Shown here one piece after another: positions 33,831 through 41,663 of a stretch of DNA of 64,000 nt. A program made the position numbers and the translations under genes. The stretch spans positions 63,363-127,362 of the forward strand of contig NZ_LMEP01000022.1 of the NCBI RefSeq assembly GCF_001426405.1, read 5' to 3'. The DNA is from Streptomyces sp. Root1304. Lineage in GTDB: Bacteria; Actinomycetota; Actinomycetes; Streptomycetales; Streptomycetaceae. How positions within the stretch are numbered: position 1 is the stretch's first letter; each line of letters begins with the position of its first letter. A model generated the notes under the pieces. That model was not told where the DNA came from. It was given only the letters and a program-made list of their open reading frames with translations, and did no database searches.

Positions 33831-34232
33831 ATGACTCGGACATCGAGGCGCTCGCGCCTCCTCGGAATCGCGATGGCCGCCACCGGGCTGGTAGCGCTGT
33901 CTGCCGGCCCCGCCGCCGCGGACGGCTGTAGCGGGTGGCGGTGCGAGTGGACCTTCTACAACAACCGGATCGAAGTCGACAACGGCCCCAACCAGGCCGG
34001 CAACCAGTCATGGGTATGGGTGTACGACGGAAACGCCGACGGCTCCGCGATCGGGGCGTACATCCAGTGGAAGAGCAGCCTGACCTACTCCGACCAGATC
34101 GACGACAACGGATCCGGCAACTCCGGCAAGGCCGTGACGCACACCGAGGACGTACTGCGGGTCAAGTTCTGCTTCTACGAGAACGGGGTTCGCGTCGACT
34201 GCGAAGACGGTCCGTGGCGCTACGCGTCATAG
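33831..34232 (+). CDS. Small secreted protein of unknown function
   Basis: A 133-aa exported protein: an Arg-rich n-region and hydrophobic stretch end in a signal peptidase site near AAADG (about residue 29). The mature part has four Cys (CSGWRC near the start, FCFYENGVRVDC near the end), which would form two disulfides, and many Trp, Asn and Gly residues (NQAGNQSWVWVYDGNADGSA). No family recognised. It lies between two ArsR-type operators inside the arsenic island, facing the arsR gene, so a link to arsenic is possible but unproven. Confidence 0.75.
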   Translation: MTRTSRRSRLLGIAMAATGLVALSAGPAAADGCSGWRCEWTFYNNRIEVDNGPNQAGNQSWVWVYDGNADGSAIGAYIQWKSSLTYSDQIDDNGSGNSGKAVTHTEDVLRVKFCFYENGVRVDCEDGPWRYAS

Positions 34233-34275
34233 CGACCCCGAGCCGTCCCGCCCCCCTGGATCCTCGGACTGTTGG

Positions 34276-34307
34276 TTCGACGTGTGTCAACATAGACATA
34301 TGTCGAA
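34276..34307 (+). promoter_or_regulatory. ArsR-type operator overlapping the arsR start codon
   Basis: A 32-bp element with the same ends (TTCGAC, TCGAA) and the same 13-bp core GTCAACATAGACA as 33632-33663. It covers the ATG at 34300, so binding could block translation start or transcription of this arsR gene directly. Confidence 0.6.
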
Positions 34308-34662
34308 CGTGAAGATGCTGCCGGTGCTGGAGCCCGATACAGAGCCCTGCTGCCCGCCTCTGCACGAGCGGCCGCTGACCGCCGAAGAGGCCGAGCGAAC
34401 CGCCGTCATGTTCAAGGCGCTGGGCGACCCGGTCCGGCTGCGACTCTTCTCCTCCGTCGCCTCACACGAAGGCGGAGAGGCCTGCGTCTGCGACATCTCC
34501 GATGTCGGCGTCTCCCAGCCCACGGTCTCCCACCACCTGAAGAAGCTGAAGGAAGCCGGGCTCCTCACCTCGGAACGGCGGGGCACCTGGGTGTACTACC
34601 GCGTCGAGCCCGCCGTCCTCGCGGCCATGGGAGCCCTCCTCACCAAGGCCGCCTCGGCATGA
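34300..34662 (+). CDS. arsR: ArsR-family arsenic-responsive repressor
   Basis: A 120-aa winged-helix repressor. Cysteines occur as a pair near the N-terminus (EPCCPPLH, C17-C18) and in the DNA-recognition region (GEACVCDISDVGVSQPTVSHHLKKL), an As(III)-sensing arrangement. It probably controls itself and the divergent arsO-arsI operon through matching 32-bp elements. It is a close paralogue of the next arsR on the other strand, with which it shares the recognition helix. Confidence 0.92.
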   Translation: MSNVKMLPVLEPDTEPCCPPLHERPLTAEEAERTAVMFKALGDPVRLRLFSSVASHEGGEACVCDISDVGVSQPTVSHHLKKLKEAGLLTSERRGTWVYYRVEPAVLAAMGALLTKAASA

Positions 34663-34762
34663 GAGGTTCCGGAGCGCGGCGCGAAGCGCGCCGACGCACA
34701 GACAGCCGCGCCACGACGGAACCGGCGCCCCTCCCCAGGCTCAGGGACAGCGACGCCGGACG

Positions 34763-35173
34763 TCAGGAGACCTGGACGGCCGGAGCGATCTCTTCCTTGC
34801 CGGCCTTCTCGGTGTCGGCGAGAAACTCGCCGAGCGCAGCCAGGACGCCCGATGCAGGGCGGTAGTACACCCAGGTGCCGCGCCGCTCCGAAGTGAGGAG
34901 GCCCGCTTCCCGGAGCTTCTTCAGATGGTGGCTGACCGTGGGCTGGGAGACGCCCACGTCGGCTATGTCGCAGACGCACGCCTCGCCGTTGGGGTGCGAT
35001 GCCACTCTGGACAGGAGGCGGAGCCGGACGGGGTCGGACAGTGCCTTGAACATCGCCGCCATGATCTCGGCGTCCCCTTCGGACAGCGCGGCGGTCACGA
35101 TGGGCGGGCAGCAGGCAGGAGCGGTCGGACCGGATATGCGCGGGGTCGACTCGGCCAAGGGGCCGGTCCTCAC
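34763..35173 (-). CDS. ArsR-family regulator, second copy
   Basis: A 136-aa regulator. GTG at 35173 overlaps the upstream arsR stop by 4 bp (GTGA), so the two are co-translated. Features: ACCPPIV near residue 25, helix-turn-helix NGEACVCDIADVGVSQPTVSHHLKKLREAG, wing SERRGTWVYYR. It shares almost the whole DNA-binding region with the gene at 34300. The two could recognise the same operator. Confidence 0.9.
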   Translation of the reverse strand: MRTGPLAESTPRISGPTAPACCPPIVTAALSEGDAEIMAAMFKALSDPVRLRLLSRVASHPNGEACVCDIADVGVSQPTVSHHLKKLREAGLLTSERRGTWVYYRPASGVLAALGEFLADTEKAGKEEIAPAVQVS

Positions 35174-35499
35174 GCCGAGGCCGCGGGGCGGCCCATGACG
35201 GCGTCGGCGGCACTGGGGAAGCAGGCCACGCAGGCGACGTTGATGGAGTAGAGCATGGAGGTCCCCTGGCGCTCGCGCAGGACGAACCGCACGTCGGCGA
35301 GCAGCTTCAGGTGGTGGGACACCGTCGACTGTCCGACGCCCATCCGGTCGACGATCTCTCCGACACTCATCGGCCCCGTCGCCAGGGCGAGGAGATTGAG
35401 GATCTGTACGCGGGTGGGATCGGAGAGGGCCTTGAACCAGGTCGCGTAGGACTCGGCCGTGGTCCGGTCGATCAGCTGGGCATTCATCGTACCGCTCAT
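35170..35499 (-). CDS. ArsR-family regulator with C-terminal Cys motif
   Basis: A 109-aa regulator of a different ArsR subtype: no Cys in the recognition helix (GEIVDRMGVGQSTVSHHLKLL) but CVACFPSAADAVMG near the C-terminus, which may form the metalloid site. A related protein is encoded at 48544-48879. First gene of a two-regulator operon. Its start (ATG 35499) is next to an operator-like element (35504-35522). Confidence 0.88.
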   Translation of the reverse strand: MSGTMNAQLIDRTTAESYATWFKALSDPTRVQILNLLALATGPMSVGEIVDRMGVGQSTVSHHLKLLADVRFVLRERQGTSMLYSINVACVACFPSAADAVMGRPAASA

Positions 35500-35897
35500 G
35501 ATCCATCGATGTTATTCGATGACCACCCGCGACGGCAAGGTTCACTCCGTACAGAGAGGCCTCATAGAGGACTCACGGAGGGCCACCGGGATCTCGCTTG
35601 CGCCCGAATCCGCTAGCGCCAGCGACCGCGTAAGCCTCGCATGGAAGGCAGCTGCGCCAGCGCGACCTGGGAACAAGCCCCGCCTTCCGCCAGCGGTCAC
35701 CGAAACCACAGGAGGGGCCCCTTCGGTGCGACGAGGGACGCAGGATCCCCATTGCCGGACCTCCCTTTAATCGTCTATCATCGATATTCGATAAAGGGGG
35801 TGCCGATCGAGCCTCCCCATGCGTCTCGGCACGTCCCCCGTACGTACCTTCACGGCGCCGCTTCCCTCATGTGTCACCGTCTCAGAGAGGTTCACCT
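35500..35897. promoter_or_regulatory. Divergent regulatory gap with two operator-like elements
   Basis: 398 bp between the arsR pair and arsP with no gene I can support. CATCGATGTTATTCGATGA (35504-35522) is just upstream of the leftward arsR, and ATCGATATTCGAT (35780-35792) lies about 105 bp before the arsP start; they share ATCGAT and TTCGAT half-sites and could bind the same ArsR protein. Confidence 0.5.
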
Positions 35898-37019
35898 GTG
35901 GACGAATTGCTGGCCCTTGGCCGGTTCATCCTGTTCGAGGTGCTGCACTATCTCCCGTGGTTCCTGGTCGCCATCGTCCTGGGGATCGCCGTACAGCGTC
36001 TGTCGATCGACGTGGTCGCGCGCCGCAGCTTCGCCCACGGGCGCAGGGGCGTCCTCGGCATCGCCATCGTCACGGCCATCGGAGCGTTCAGCCCCTTCTG
36101 CTCCTTCACCGTGATCCCGCTGATCCGCCGCTTCCTGATAGCCGGCGTTCCGCTCTCGGCGGTCATGTCGTTCTGGATCGCCTCCCCCTCCATGGACCCG
36201 GAGATCTACGCGCTCTCCGCCGCCCAGCTCGGGATCCCCATCGCCACCGCCCGCCTCGTCGGCGCCCTGGTACTCAGCTTCGGCGCGGGTCTCATCGTCC
36301 TGGCGCTCGAACGGCGCGGGCGGTTCGCCGACCCGCTGCTCGACTCCACCGAGGAGAAGACGCCCGCCCAGACCTGTTCGCAGGAGACGGTGACCGTTCC
36401 CGAATCCGCGTGCTCGACGGCGAAGGCGACCGTCCCCGAGCCCGTGACCGTCGGCGGTGGCAGCGCGGGCGGCGGGACGTCCGAGGGCGGCTGCGGAAGC
36501 GCCGCGCGGGAGACCGAGCCCGCGGCCGGTGGCTGCTCCACCGCAGCACGGAACGACGTGGAGGACGACGGCACCCCGTGGCGCGTACTCGTGCGGCGGG
36601 ACATCAAGAACCTCCGCGCCGGCGAGATCCTGAAGGAGATCGTCAGCGACTCGCTGATCCTGGGCAAGTGGCTGCTCCTGGCCATCGTCCTCGAGGCCCT
36701 GATCGTCCGCTACGTGCCCACCGATGTCGTCTCGGGCATCCTCGGCACGGACGGCGTCCTCTCCGTCCTGGTCGCCGGGCTCATCAGCGTCCCGCTCTAC
36801 CTCAACGGCGTCGGCGCCATCCCGGTCGTCGAGGGCCTCCTGGACCAGGGCATGGTCGCGGCGGCGGGCGTCACCTTCCTCCTCGGCGGTGCCCTCACGA
36901 CGATCCCGGCCATGGTGGCCGTCAAGAGCGTCGTCAAGACGAAGGTCTTCGTCTTCTACCTCGGCGTGGGCCTCCTCGGCAGCGTGGGCATCGGTCTCGT
37001 CACGCTGCCCCTGCTCTGA
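35898..37019 (+). CDS. arsP: ArsP-type organoarsenical efflux permease
   Basis: A 373-aa DUF318/permease-family protein with two bundles of four helices. Typical features are AFSPFCSFTVIPLIRRFLIAG (about 60-80), FWIASPSMDPEIYALS and, in the second half, PLYLNGVGAIPVVEGLLDQG. ArsP exports trivalent organoarsenicals such as methylarsenite. The central loop (about 155-220) is unusually Cys-rich (TCSQ, ACST, GGCGS, GGCST). GTG at 35898 follows AGAGAGG. In this context it may export a toxic pathway intermediate or product. Confidence 0.85.
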   Translation: MDELLALGRFILFEVLHYLPWFLVAIVLGIAVQRLSIDVVARRSFAHGRRGVLGIAIVTAIGAFSPFCSFTVIPLIRRFLIAGVPLSAVMSFWIASPSMDPEIYALSAAQLGIPIATARLVGALVLSFGAGLIVLALERRGRFADPLLDSTEEKTPAQTCSQETVTVPESACSTAKATVPEPVTVGGGSAGGGTSEGGCGSAARETEPAAGGCSTAARNDVEDDGTPWRVLVRRDIKNLRAGEILKEIVSDSLILGKWLLLAIVLEALIVRYVPTDVVSGILGTDGVLSVLVAGLISVPLYLNGVGAIPVVEGLLDQGMVAAAGVTFLLGGALTTIPAMVAVKSVVKTKVFVFYLGVGLLGSVGIGLVTLPLL

Positions 37020-37046
37020 CCCGGTACTCCTCCTCACCCCCCACCC

Positions 37047-37082
37047 ACGCTCCTGCGGCGACCCCCGACGCCGCAGGAGCGT
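37047..37082 (+). terminator. Terminator after arsP
   Basis: ACGCTCCTGCGGCG (37047-37060) pairs with its complement (37069-37082) over an 8-nt loop, 27 bp after the arsP stop. Confidence 0.75.
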
Positions 37083-37149
37083 CGCCGTACCCGCTGACGA
37101 ATACCGTGCGGACCCCGCCTACGGGAGCGCACCGAGGCAAGGAACACGT

Positions 37150-37662
37150 ATGACCGCATCACCGCGCCCGGACATCACCCTGGCCCCGATGACCGACGAC
37201 CACGCGCCCGCCGTGATGGCGATCTACCAGCAGGGCATCGACGAGGGCAACGCCACGTTCGAGACCACCGCGCCGCCGTGGAGTGCGTTCGACACCGCCA
37301 AGCTGGCGGCGCACCGGTTCGTGGCGCTCGACCGGCAACGGCGGGTAGTCGGCTGGACGGCCGTGTCCCGCGTCTCGGCTCGTCCCGCCTACGCGGGGGT
37401 CGTCGAGCATTCCGTGTACGTCGGTCCCACGGCACGCGGAGCCGGCGTCGGCCGCACGCTTCTCGAAGCGTTGATCGTCTCCACGGAGAAGGCGGGGATC
37501 TGGACGATCCAGGCGGGCATCTTCCCCGAGAACACGGCGAGCCTGGCTCTGCACGAGTCCGTCGGGTTCCGCGTACTGGGCCGACGGGAGCGCGTGGCCC
37601 GACACCACGGCGTCTGGCGCGACGTCCTGCTCGTGGAGCGCCGCAGCCAGGTGGTCGATTGA
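37150..37662 (+). CDS. arsN1: ArsN1/phosphinothricin acetyltransferase-like GNAT
   Basis: A 170-aa GNAT protein of the Pat/Bar family. Seen: VMAIYQQGIDEGNATFET (about 20-37), RFVALDRQRRVVGWTAVSRVSAR, the acetyl-CoA loop VGPTARGAGVGRTLLEALI and IFPENTASLALHESVGFRVLGRRE. ArsN1 enzymes of this family acetylate the amino group of arsinothricin and give resistance; Pat enzymes do this for phosphinothricin. Its place between arsP and a candidate arsinothricin-type cluster fits self-resistance. Specificity cannot be read from sequence alone. Confidence 0.82.
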   Translation: MTASPRPDITLAPMTDDHAPAVMAIYQQGIDEGNATFETTAPPWSAFDTAKLAAHRFVALDRQRRVVGWTAVSRVSARPAYAGVVEHSVYVGPTARGAGVGRTLLEALIVSTEKAGIWTIQAGIFPENTASLALHESVGFRVLGRRERVARHHGVWRDVLLVERRSQVVD

Positions 37663-37664
37663 CC

Positions 37665-37692
37665 GATGCCGGTCACCACGGTGACCGGCATC
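37665..37692. terminator. Compact hairpin between convergent arsN1 and mtnP
   Basis: GATGCCGGTCACC (37665-37677) and GGTGACCGGCATC (37680-37692) form a 13-bp stem with a 2-nt loop just after the arsN1 stop; it can serve both strands. Confidence 0.7.
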
Positions 37693-37742
37693 AGCCCGGG
37701 TGTTCCTGGCCGGTACGGCTCCGGCCCGTACCGACCGCCGTG

Positions 37743-38564
37743 TCAGGGGAGCTCGAACGGCAGGTCCATTCCGTCCAGCGCCGTGGCGCACGCGCAGTCC
37801 CGCTCGCGGTCCAGGACGTGGACGGTCTTCAGGACCAGGCTCTTCAGGCGTTCCACGTTCGCCGCGAACACCCGGAACACCTCGTCCTGCGAGACGCCCT
37901 CTCCGCGCTCCACACCGGCGTCGTAGTCCGTGACCAGAGCTATGGAGGTCTAGCAGAGGGCGAGTTCACGGGCGAGTACGGCTTCGGGGTGCCCGGTCAT
38001 GTTGATCAGGGACCAGCCTGCCGCGGCGTACCACTGGGACTCGGCCCGGGTGGAGAACCGTGGCCCTTCGACGACCACCATCACTCCCCGGTCATGGACG
38101 TCCGCGCCCGCTTCTCCCGCGGCCTTGAGCACGGCCGCCCGTCCCGACGCGCAGTACGGGTCGGCGAACGACACGTGGGTGGCACCGTGCTCGTAGTACG
38201 TCTGGACGCGGACGGCGGTCCGGTCGACGAGCTGGTCGGGGAGGACGACGCTTCCGGGGCCGAGAGACCCGCGCAGCGAACCCACGGCGCAGGGTGCGAG
38301 GACCTGCCTCACCCCCAGCGAGCGCAGTGCCCACATGTTGGCGCGGTAGTTGATGCGGTGCGGCGGGAGTTCGTGGTGGCTGCCGTGCCGGGGCAGGAAG
38401 GCCACTCTGCGGTCGCCGACGGTGCCGATGGACACCGCGTCGGAGGGTGAGCCGTAGGGGGTGGTGACCTCGACGCGCTGTACCGACTCCAGGAGTTCGT
38501 AGAAGCCGCTGCCGCCGATGACCGCGATGTCGGCCTTCGGCGCCGTGTCGGACGGATCACTCAT
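37743..38564 (-). pseudogene. mtnP: MTA phosphorylase interrupted by an in-frame TAG
   Basis: The frame from ATG 38564 to the stop at 37743 encodes a full-length 273-aa S-methyl-5'-thioadenosine phosphorylase except for TAG at 37952-37950 (codon 205). MTA phosphorylase converts MTA and phosphate to adenine and 5-methylthioribose-1-phosphate. The upstream part has VIGGSGFYELL, FLPRHGSHHELPPHRINYRANMWAL and INMTGHPEAVLARELALC; the part after TAG resumes with TSIALVTDYDAG, so homology is continuous and Tyr is the expected residue at the stop. The ATG overlaps mtnC by 8 bp. Nonsense mutation, readthrough or sequence error are the options. Confidence 0.85.
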
Positions 38565-39342
38565 CGCTCGGGTCCTCCTGCGTGTGCGTGTCGACCGGCG
38601 CCGCCGGCCCACCCGGGCCGGGCCGGGAAACGAGTGGGGTGAGAGAGGCGACGGCCTCATGGCCGGTCACCGCCGCGCGTTCGTCGTCGGGGCGGCGCAC
38701 GGCGACCGTCTGCCAGCCGGCCTCGGCCGCGGCGTCGAGCTCGGCTCCGACGTCGCTGACGAACAGCAGGTCGGCGGGGGCGTGCCCCAGGTCCACCGCG
38801 ATCGCACGGTAGGAGTCGGCGTCCGCCTTGGGGCCGGCTGTCGTCAGGTCGAAGTAGCCGTCGAGCAGCGGGCGCAGGTCGCCGTGGGCAGTGTGGCCGA
38901 ACCAGTCCCGCTGGGCGGCCACGGAGCCGGAGGAGTAGATGAAGCGGCCTGCGCCCTGCGCCTTCCAGTGCTCCAGTGCGGGCGGCACGTCCGGGTACAC
39001 GTGACCGTGCAGCTCGCCCGCCGCGTAGCCGCCGGCCCAGATCAGGCCCTGCAGCGTCTTCAGCGGCGCCGCCTTCACATCGGCGTCGGCCCACTGCTCC
39101 AGGAGCACCAGAGCGCTCGCCTCGTCGTGGGCCGTCCCGGTGTGGGCGGTGACCGCGTCGAGGATCTGCCGCCAGGGTGCGGTGCCGCGGTGTGCGGCGA
39201 ACCAGGGGGCGAACCGCTCACGCGCGTAGGGGAAGAGGACGTCACGTACGTGGCTGAGGGAGCCGGTGGTTCCCTCGATGTCGAGGACGACGGCCCGCGG
39301 CGGCCCGTTGTCGGGAACTCGGGCCTGTCGGCTGCCCGGCAT
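38557..39342 (-). CDS. mtnC: Acireductone synthase (enolase-phosphatase)
   Basis: A 261-aa HAD-family enzyme that enolises and dephosphorylates 2,3-diketo-5-methylthiopentyl-1-phosphate to acireductone in the methionine salvage pathway. Motifs: VVLDIEGTTG (about 18-27, with the first Asp and a Glu in place of the usual second Asp, as in MtnC), FIYSSGSVAAQ (HAD motif II), KADADSYRAIA and LLFVSDVGAELDAA. Its ATG overlaps the mtnD stop by one base (TGATG), so translation is coupled. Confidence 0.93.
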   Translation of the reverse strand: MPGSRQARVPDNGPPRAVVLDIEGTTGSLSHVRDVLFPYARERFAPWFAAHRGTAPWRQILDAVTAHTGTAHDEASALVLLEQWADADVKAAPLKTLQGLIWAGGYAAGELHGHVYPDVPPALEHWKAQGAGRFIYSSGSVAAQRDWFGHTAHGDLRPLLDGYFDLTTAGPKADADSYRAIAVDLGHAPADLLFVSDVGAELDAAAEAGWQTVAVRRPDDERAAVTGHEAVASLTPLVSRPGPGGPAAPVDTHTQEDPSDE

Positions 39343-39917
39343 CAGCCTTCCCGCAGCAGCACGTCGAGGCGGGGGAAGCCTTCGGCGATGGGCTCCTGGG
39401 TGAAGTCGCCCACCCAGCCGTCCTCCTTCTCGAAGAACCGGATGGCGCAGAAGTCCGGTACGGGTCCCATGTCGAACCAGTGCCGGGTGCCGGCCGGGAC
39501 CGACAGCAGGTCACCGGCCTCGCACACCACGGCGTACACGCGGTCGTCCAGGTGCAGGTAGAAGCAGCCGGTGCCCTGGGCGAAGAACCGGACCTCGTCC
39601 TCGGCGTGCCGGTGTTCGTCGAGGAAGGTCGACCGGGCCTTGGCCGCGCGCTCCTGCCACTCCGCTCCCTCCTCGGGGTGCAGACGGGCGACGTCGACGA
39701 GGCGCAGTCCTTGGCCGGCGCACAGTTCGTCGACCTCGGCCCGGTAGGCGTCGAGCAGTTCCTCGGACGACGTCTGCGGGGTCACCTGTGCACGCAGCGG
39801 CCAGCGGGTGAAGGAGACCGACCTCTCGCGCAGGGCTTGCGCGATGGTCTCCTCGTCCCGTGTGCGGAGCAGCACGGTGTCCGGTGCGTCGTCCGGCATG
39901 ATCTGCAGCAAGGTCAT
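39342..39917 (-). CDS. mtnD: Acireductone dioxygenase
   Basis: A 191-aa cupin that oxidises acireductone to formate and 4-methylthio-2-oxobutyrate (Fe form), the methionine precursor. The metal motif HRHAEDEVRF (about 101-110, two His and Glu) and a later His in GTRHWFDMG are intact. It starts with ATG at 39917, 24 bp downstream of mtnB, within the mtnA-B-D-C-P run. Confidence 0.93.
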   Translation of the reverse strand: MTLLQIMPDDAPDTVLLRTRDEETIAQALRERSVSFTRWPLRAQVTPQTSSEELLDAYRAEVDELCAGQGLRLVDVARLHPEEGAEWQERAAKARSTFLDEHRHAEDEVRFFAQGTGCFYLHLDDRVYAVVCEAGDLLSVPAGTRHWFDMGPVPDFCAIRFFEKEDGWVGDFTQEPIAEGFPRLDVLLREG

Positions 39918-39941
39918 GGTGTGGTCCTGTCGTCGGGTTCT

Positions 39942-40604
39942 TCAGGCACGGAAGACGCGCAGCTCGGACCGGGACAGCACGAGCAGCTGGCAGAGCGACT
40001 CGAGGCATTCGAGCCGGTTCTTCGCCTGGCCCAGCGAGTCGCCCCACGTGGTGATGCCGTGATCGGCCAGAAGCAGGCCGGGCGGACCTTCCCGGTCGAC
40101 CGCGAGATGGGCGGCGACGTCGTCGGCGATCCGGTCGACCTGGGGCCAGTTGGGGAACACCGGCAGGTCCGTGGAGGTCGGGTCCTTCAGCCCCAGCCCC
40201 TTGAGCAGCTCGAAGCGATCCACTCGTACCGAGGAGACGGCGTCCGGAGCAGCGGCACGGTGGGCGACGACGGTGGCGTACGGGGAGTGGACATGGATGA
40301 CGGCGCGGGCTCCGGTGACTCGGTAGACCGCCGCGTGGATGGAGGTCTCCGCCGAGGGGCGGTCCTGGCCGGGAGGGGACGCCCGGCCGGTGAGGGCGTC
40401 GACCTCCACCACGTCCCGGGCGGTCAGTTCGCCCTTGTCCCGGCCGCTCGCCGTGATCAGAGCCCGGCCGGGATCGTCGGGCAGACGCAGGGAGATGTTG
40501 CCGGACGTGCCCGGCATCCACCCGCGCTCGTACAGGATGCGGGAGATGTCGGCCAACTGCTGGGCGGTCTGCTTGCCGGCGGCGGTGGACGGCGCGTAGC
40601 TCAT
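39942..40604 (-). CDS. mtnB: Methylthioribulose-1-phosphate dehydratase
   Basis: A 220-aa class II aldolase-family zinc enzyme. GTSGNISLRL (about 33-42) and the zinc-binding HVHSPYA (about 103-109) with a late DHGITTWG are the family signatures. It removes water from 5-methylthioribulose-1-phosphate to give the diketo compound used by MtnC. ATG 40604 overlaps the mtnA stop by 4 bp. Confidence 0.92.
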   Translation of the reverse strand: MSYAPSTAAGKQTAQQLADISRILYERGWMPGTSGNISLRLPDDPGRALITASGRDKGELTARDVVEVDALTGRASPPGQDRPSAETSIHAAVYRVTGARAVIHVHSPYATVVAHRAAAPDAVSSVRVDRFELLKGLGLKDPTSTDLPVFPNWPQVDRIADDVAAHLAVDREGPPGLLLADHGITTWGDSLGQAKNRLECLESLCQLLVLSRSELRVFRA

Positions 40605-41626
40605 GCCCTTACCTCGGATGCGTGGTGGACACCGTGCTCGGAGACGATCGCGGTGATCAGGGAAGCCGGGGTGACGTCGAAGGCGGGGTTGTACGCGCGT
40701 GTGCCGCGTGGCGCGGTGCGGACCTCGCCGTAGGAGGTCACCTCGTCCGCGGCACGTTCCTCGATGACGATGTCCCGGCCGTCGACAAGAGACCTGTCCC
40801 ACGACGACTCGGGGGCGACGACGACGAAGGGGATGCCGTGGTGGGCGGCGGCGATCGCCAGTCCGTAGGTGCCGATCTTGTTGGCCACGTCCCCGCGCGC
40901 GGTGATCCGGTCGGCTCCGACGAGGACGCAGTCGACGAGCCCCTGGCTCATGGCAGCGGCGGCCGCGCTGTCGACGCACACGCGGTGCGGCACGCCGGCC
41001 TCAGCCAGTTCCCAGGCCGTCAGCCGGGCTCCCTGCAGGAGTGGCCGGGTCTCGTCGACGAGGACCTCGGTGACCTTTCCGGCGTCGGCGAGGGCGAGGA
41101 TCGTGCCGAGGGCGGTGCCCACGGCCGCGGTGGCGAGTCGGCCGGTGTTGCAGTGGGTCAGGAGTCGCAGGGATCGCTGCGGGCAGCGGTCCAGTACGGC
41201 CTGGACCGCATGGGCGACCATCTGCCGGTTGACCGCCCGGTCCTCGGCGATCATGGCGGTGGCCTCGACCAGGACCGCGTCCGGGCCGTCGGCGAGCCTT
41301 CCGAGAGCCCGGTCGACGGCCCATGCCAGGTTGACGGCCGTCGGGCGGGCGGCGGCGAGCCGCCGGGCGTCGGCGCGCACGGCCTGCTGCCCACCGCCGC
41401 TGATGCCCGGCGAGCAGTGGGCGTACGCCGAGAGCGCGACGCCCAGGGCGCCCGCGAGTCCGATGGAGGGGGCGCCCCGTACCGCGAGCGTCGTGATGGC
41501 GGTGACGACGTCGTCCACGGTGTCCAGGCGCAGAAGCCGCCTCTCGTGGGGCAGCGCGCGCTGGTCGAGGGTGACGATCGCGTTGTCTTCCCAGCGCAAT
41601 GACGGCTGGCCGGAGGGCATGCTCAC
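40601..41626 (-). CDS. mtnA: Methylthioribose-1-phosphate isomerase
   Basis: A 341-aa enzyme converting 5-methylthioribose-1-phosphate to the ribulose form. Seen: RGAPSIGLAGALGVAL near residue 50, catalytic Cys in LLTHCNTGRLA (about 155) and catalytic Asp in LVGADRITARGDVANKIGTY (about 240), plus APESSWD. The start is GTG 41626; ATG 41620 is also possible. It lies 37 bp downstream of the ATP-grasp gene, in the same operon. Confidence 0.93.
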   Translation of the reverse strand: MSMPSGQPSLRWEDNAIVTLDQRALPHERRLLRLDTVDDVVTAITTLAVRGAPSIGLAGALGVALSAYAHCSPGISGGGQQAVRADARRLAAARPTAVNLAWAVDRALGRLADGPDAVLVEATAMIAEDRAVNRQMVAHAVQAVLDRCPQRSLRLLTHCNTGRLATAAVGTALGTILALADAGKVTEVLVDETRPLLQGARLTAWELAEAGVPHRVCVDSAAAAAMSQGLVDCVLVGADRITARGDVANKIGTYGLAIAAAHHGIPFVVVAPESSWDRSLVDGRDIVIEERAADEVTSYGEVRTAPRGTRAYNPAFDVTPASLITAIVSEHGVHHASEVRA

Positions 41627-41663
41627 GGGCGGCGGCTCCTTGGGGCCTGAAAGGTGGAACCGG

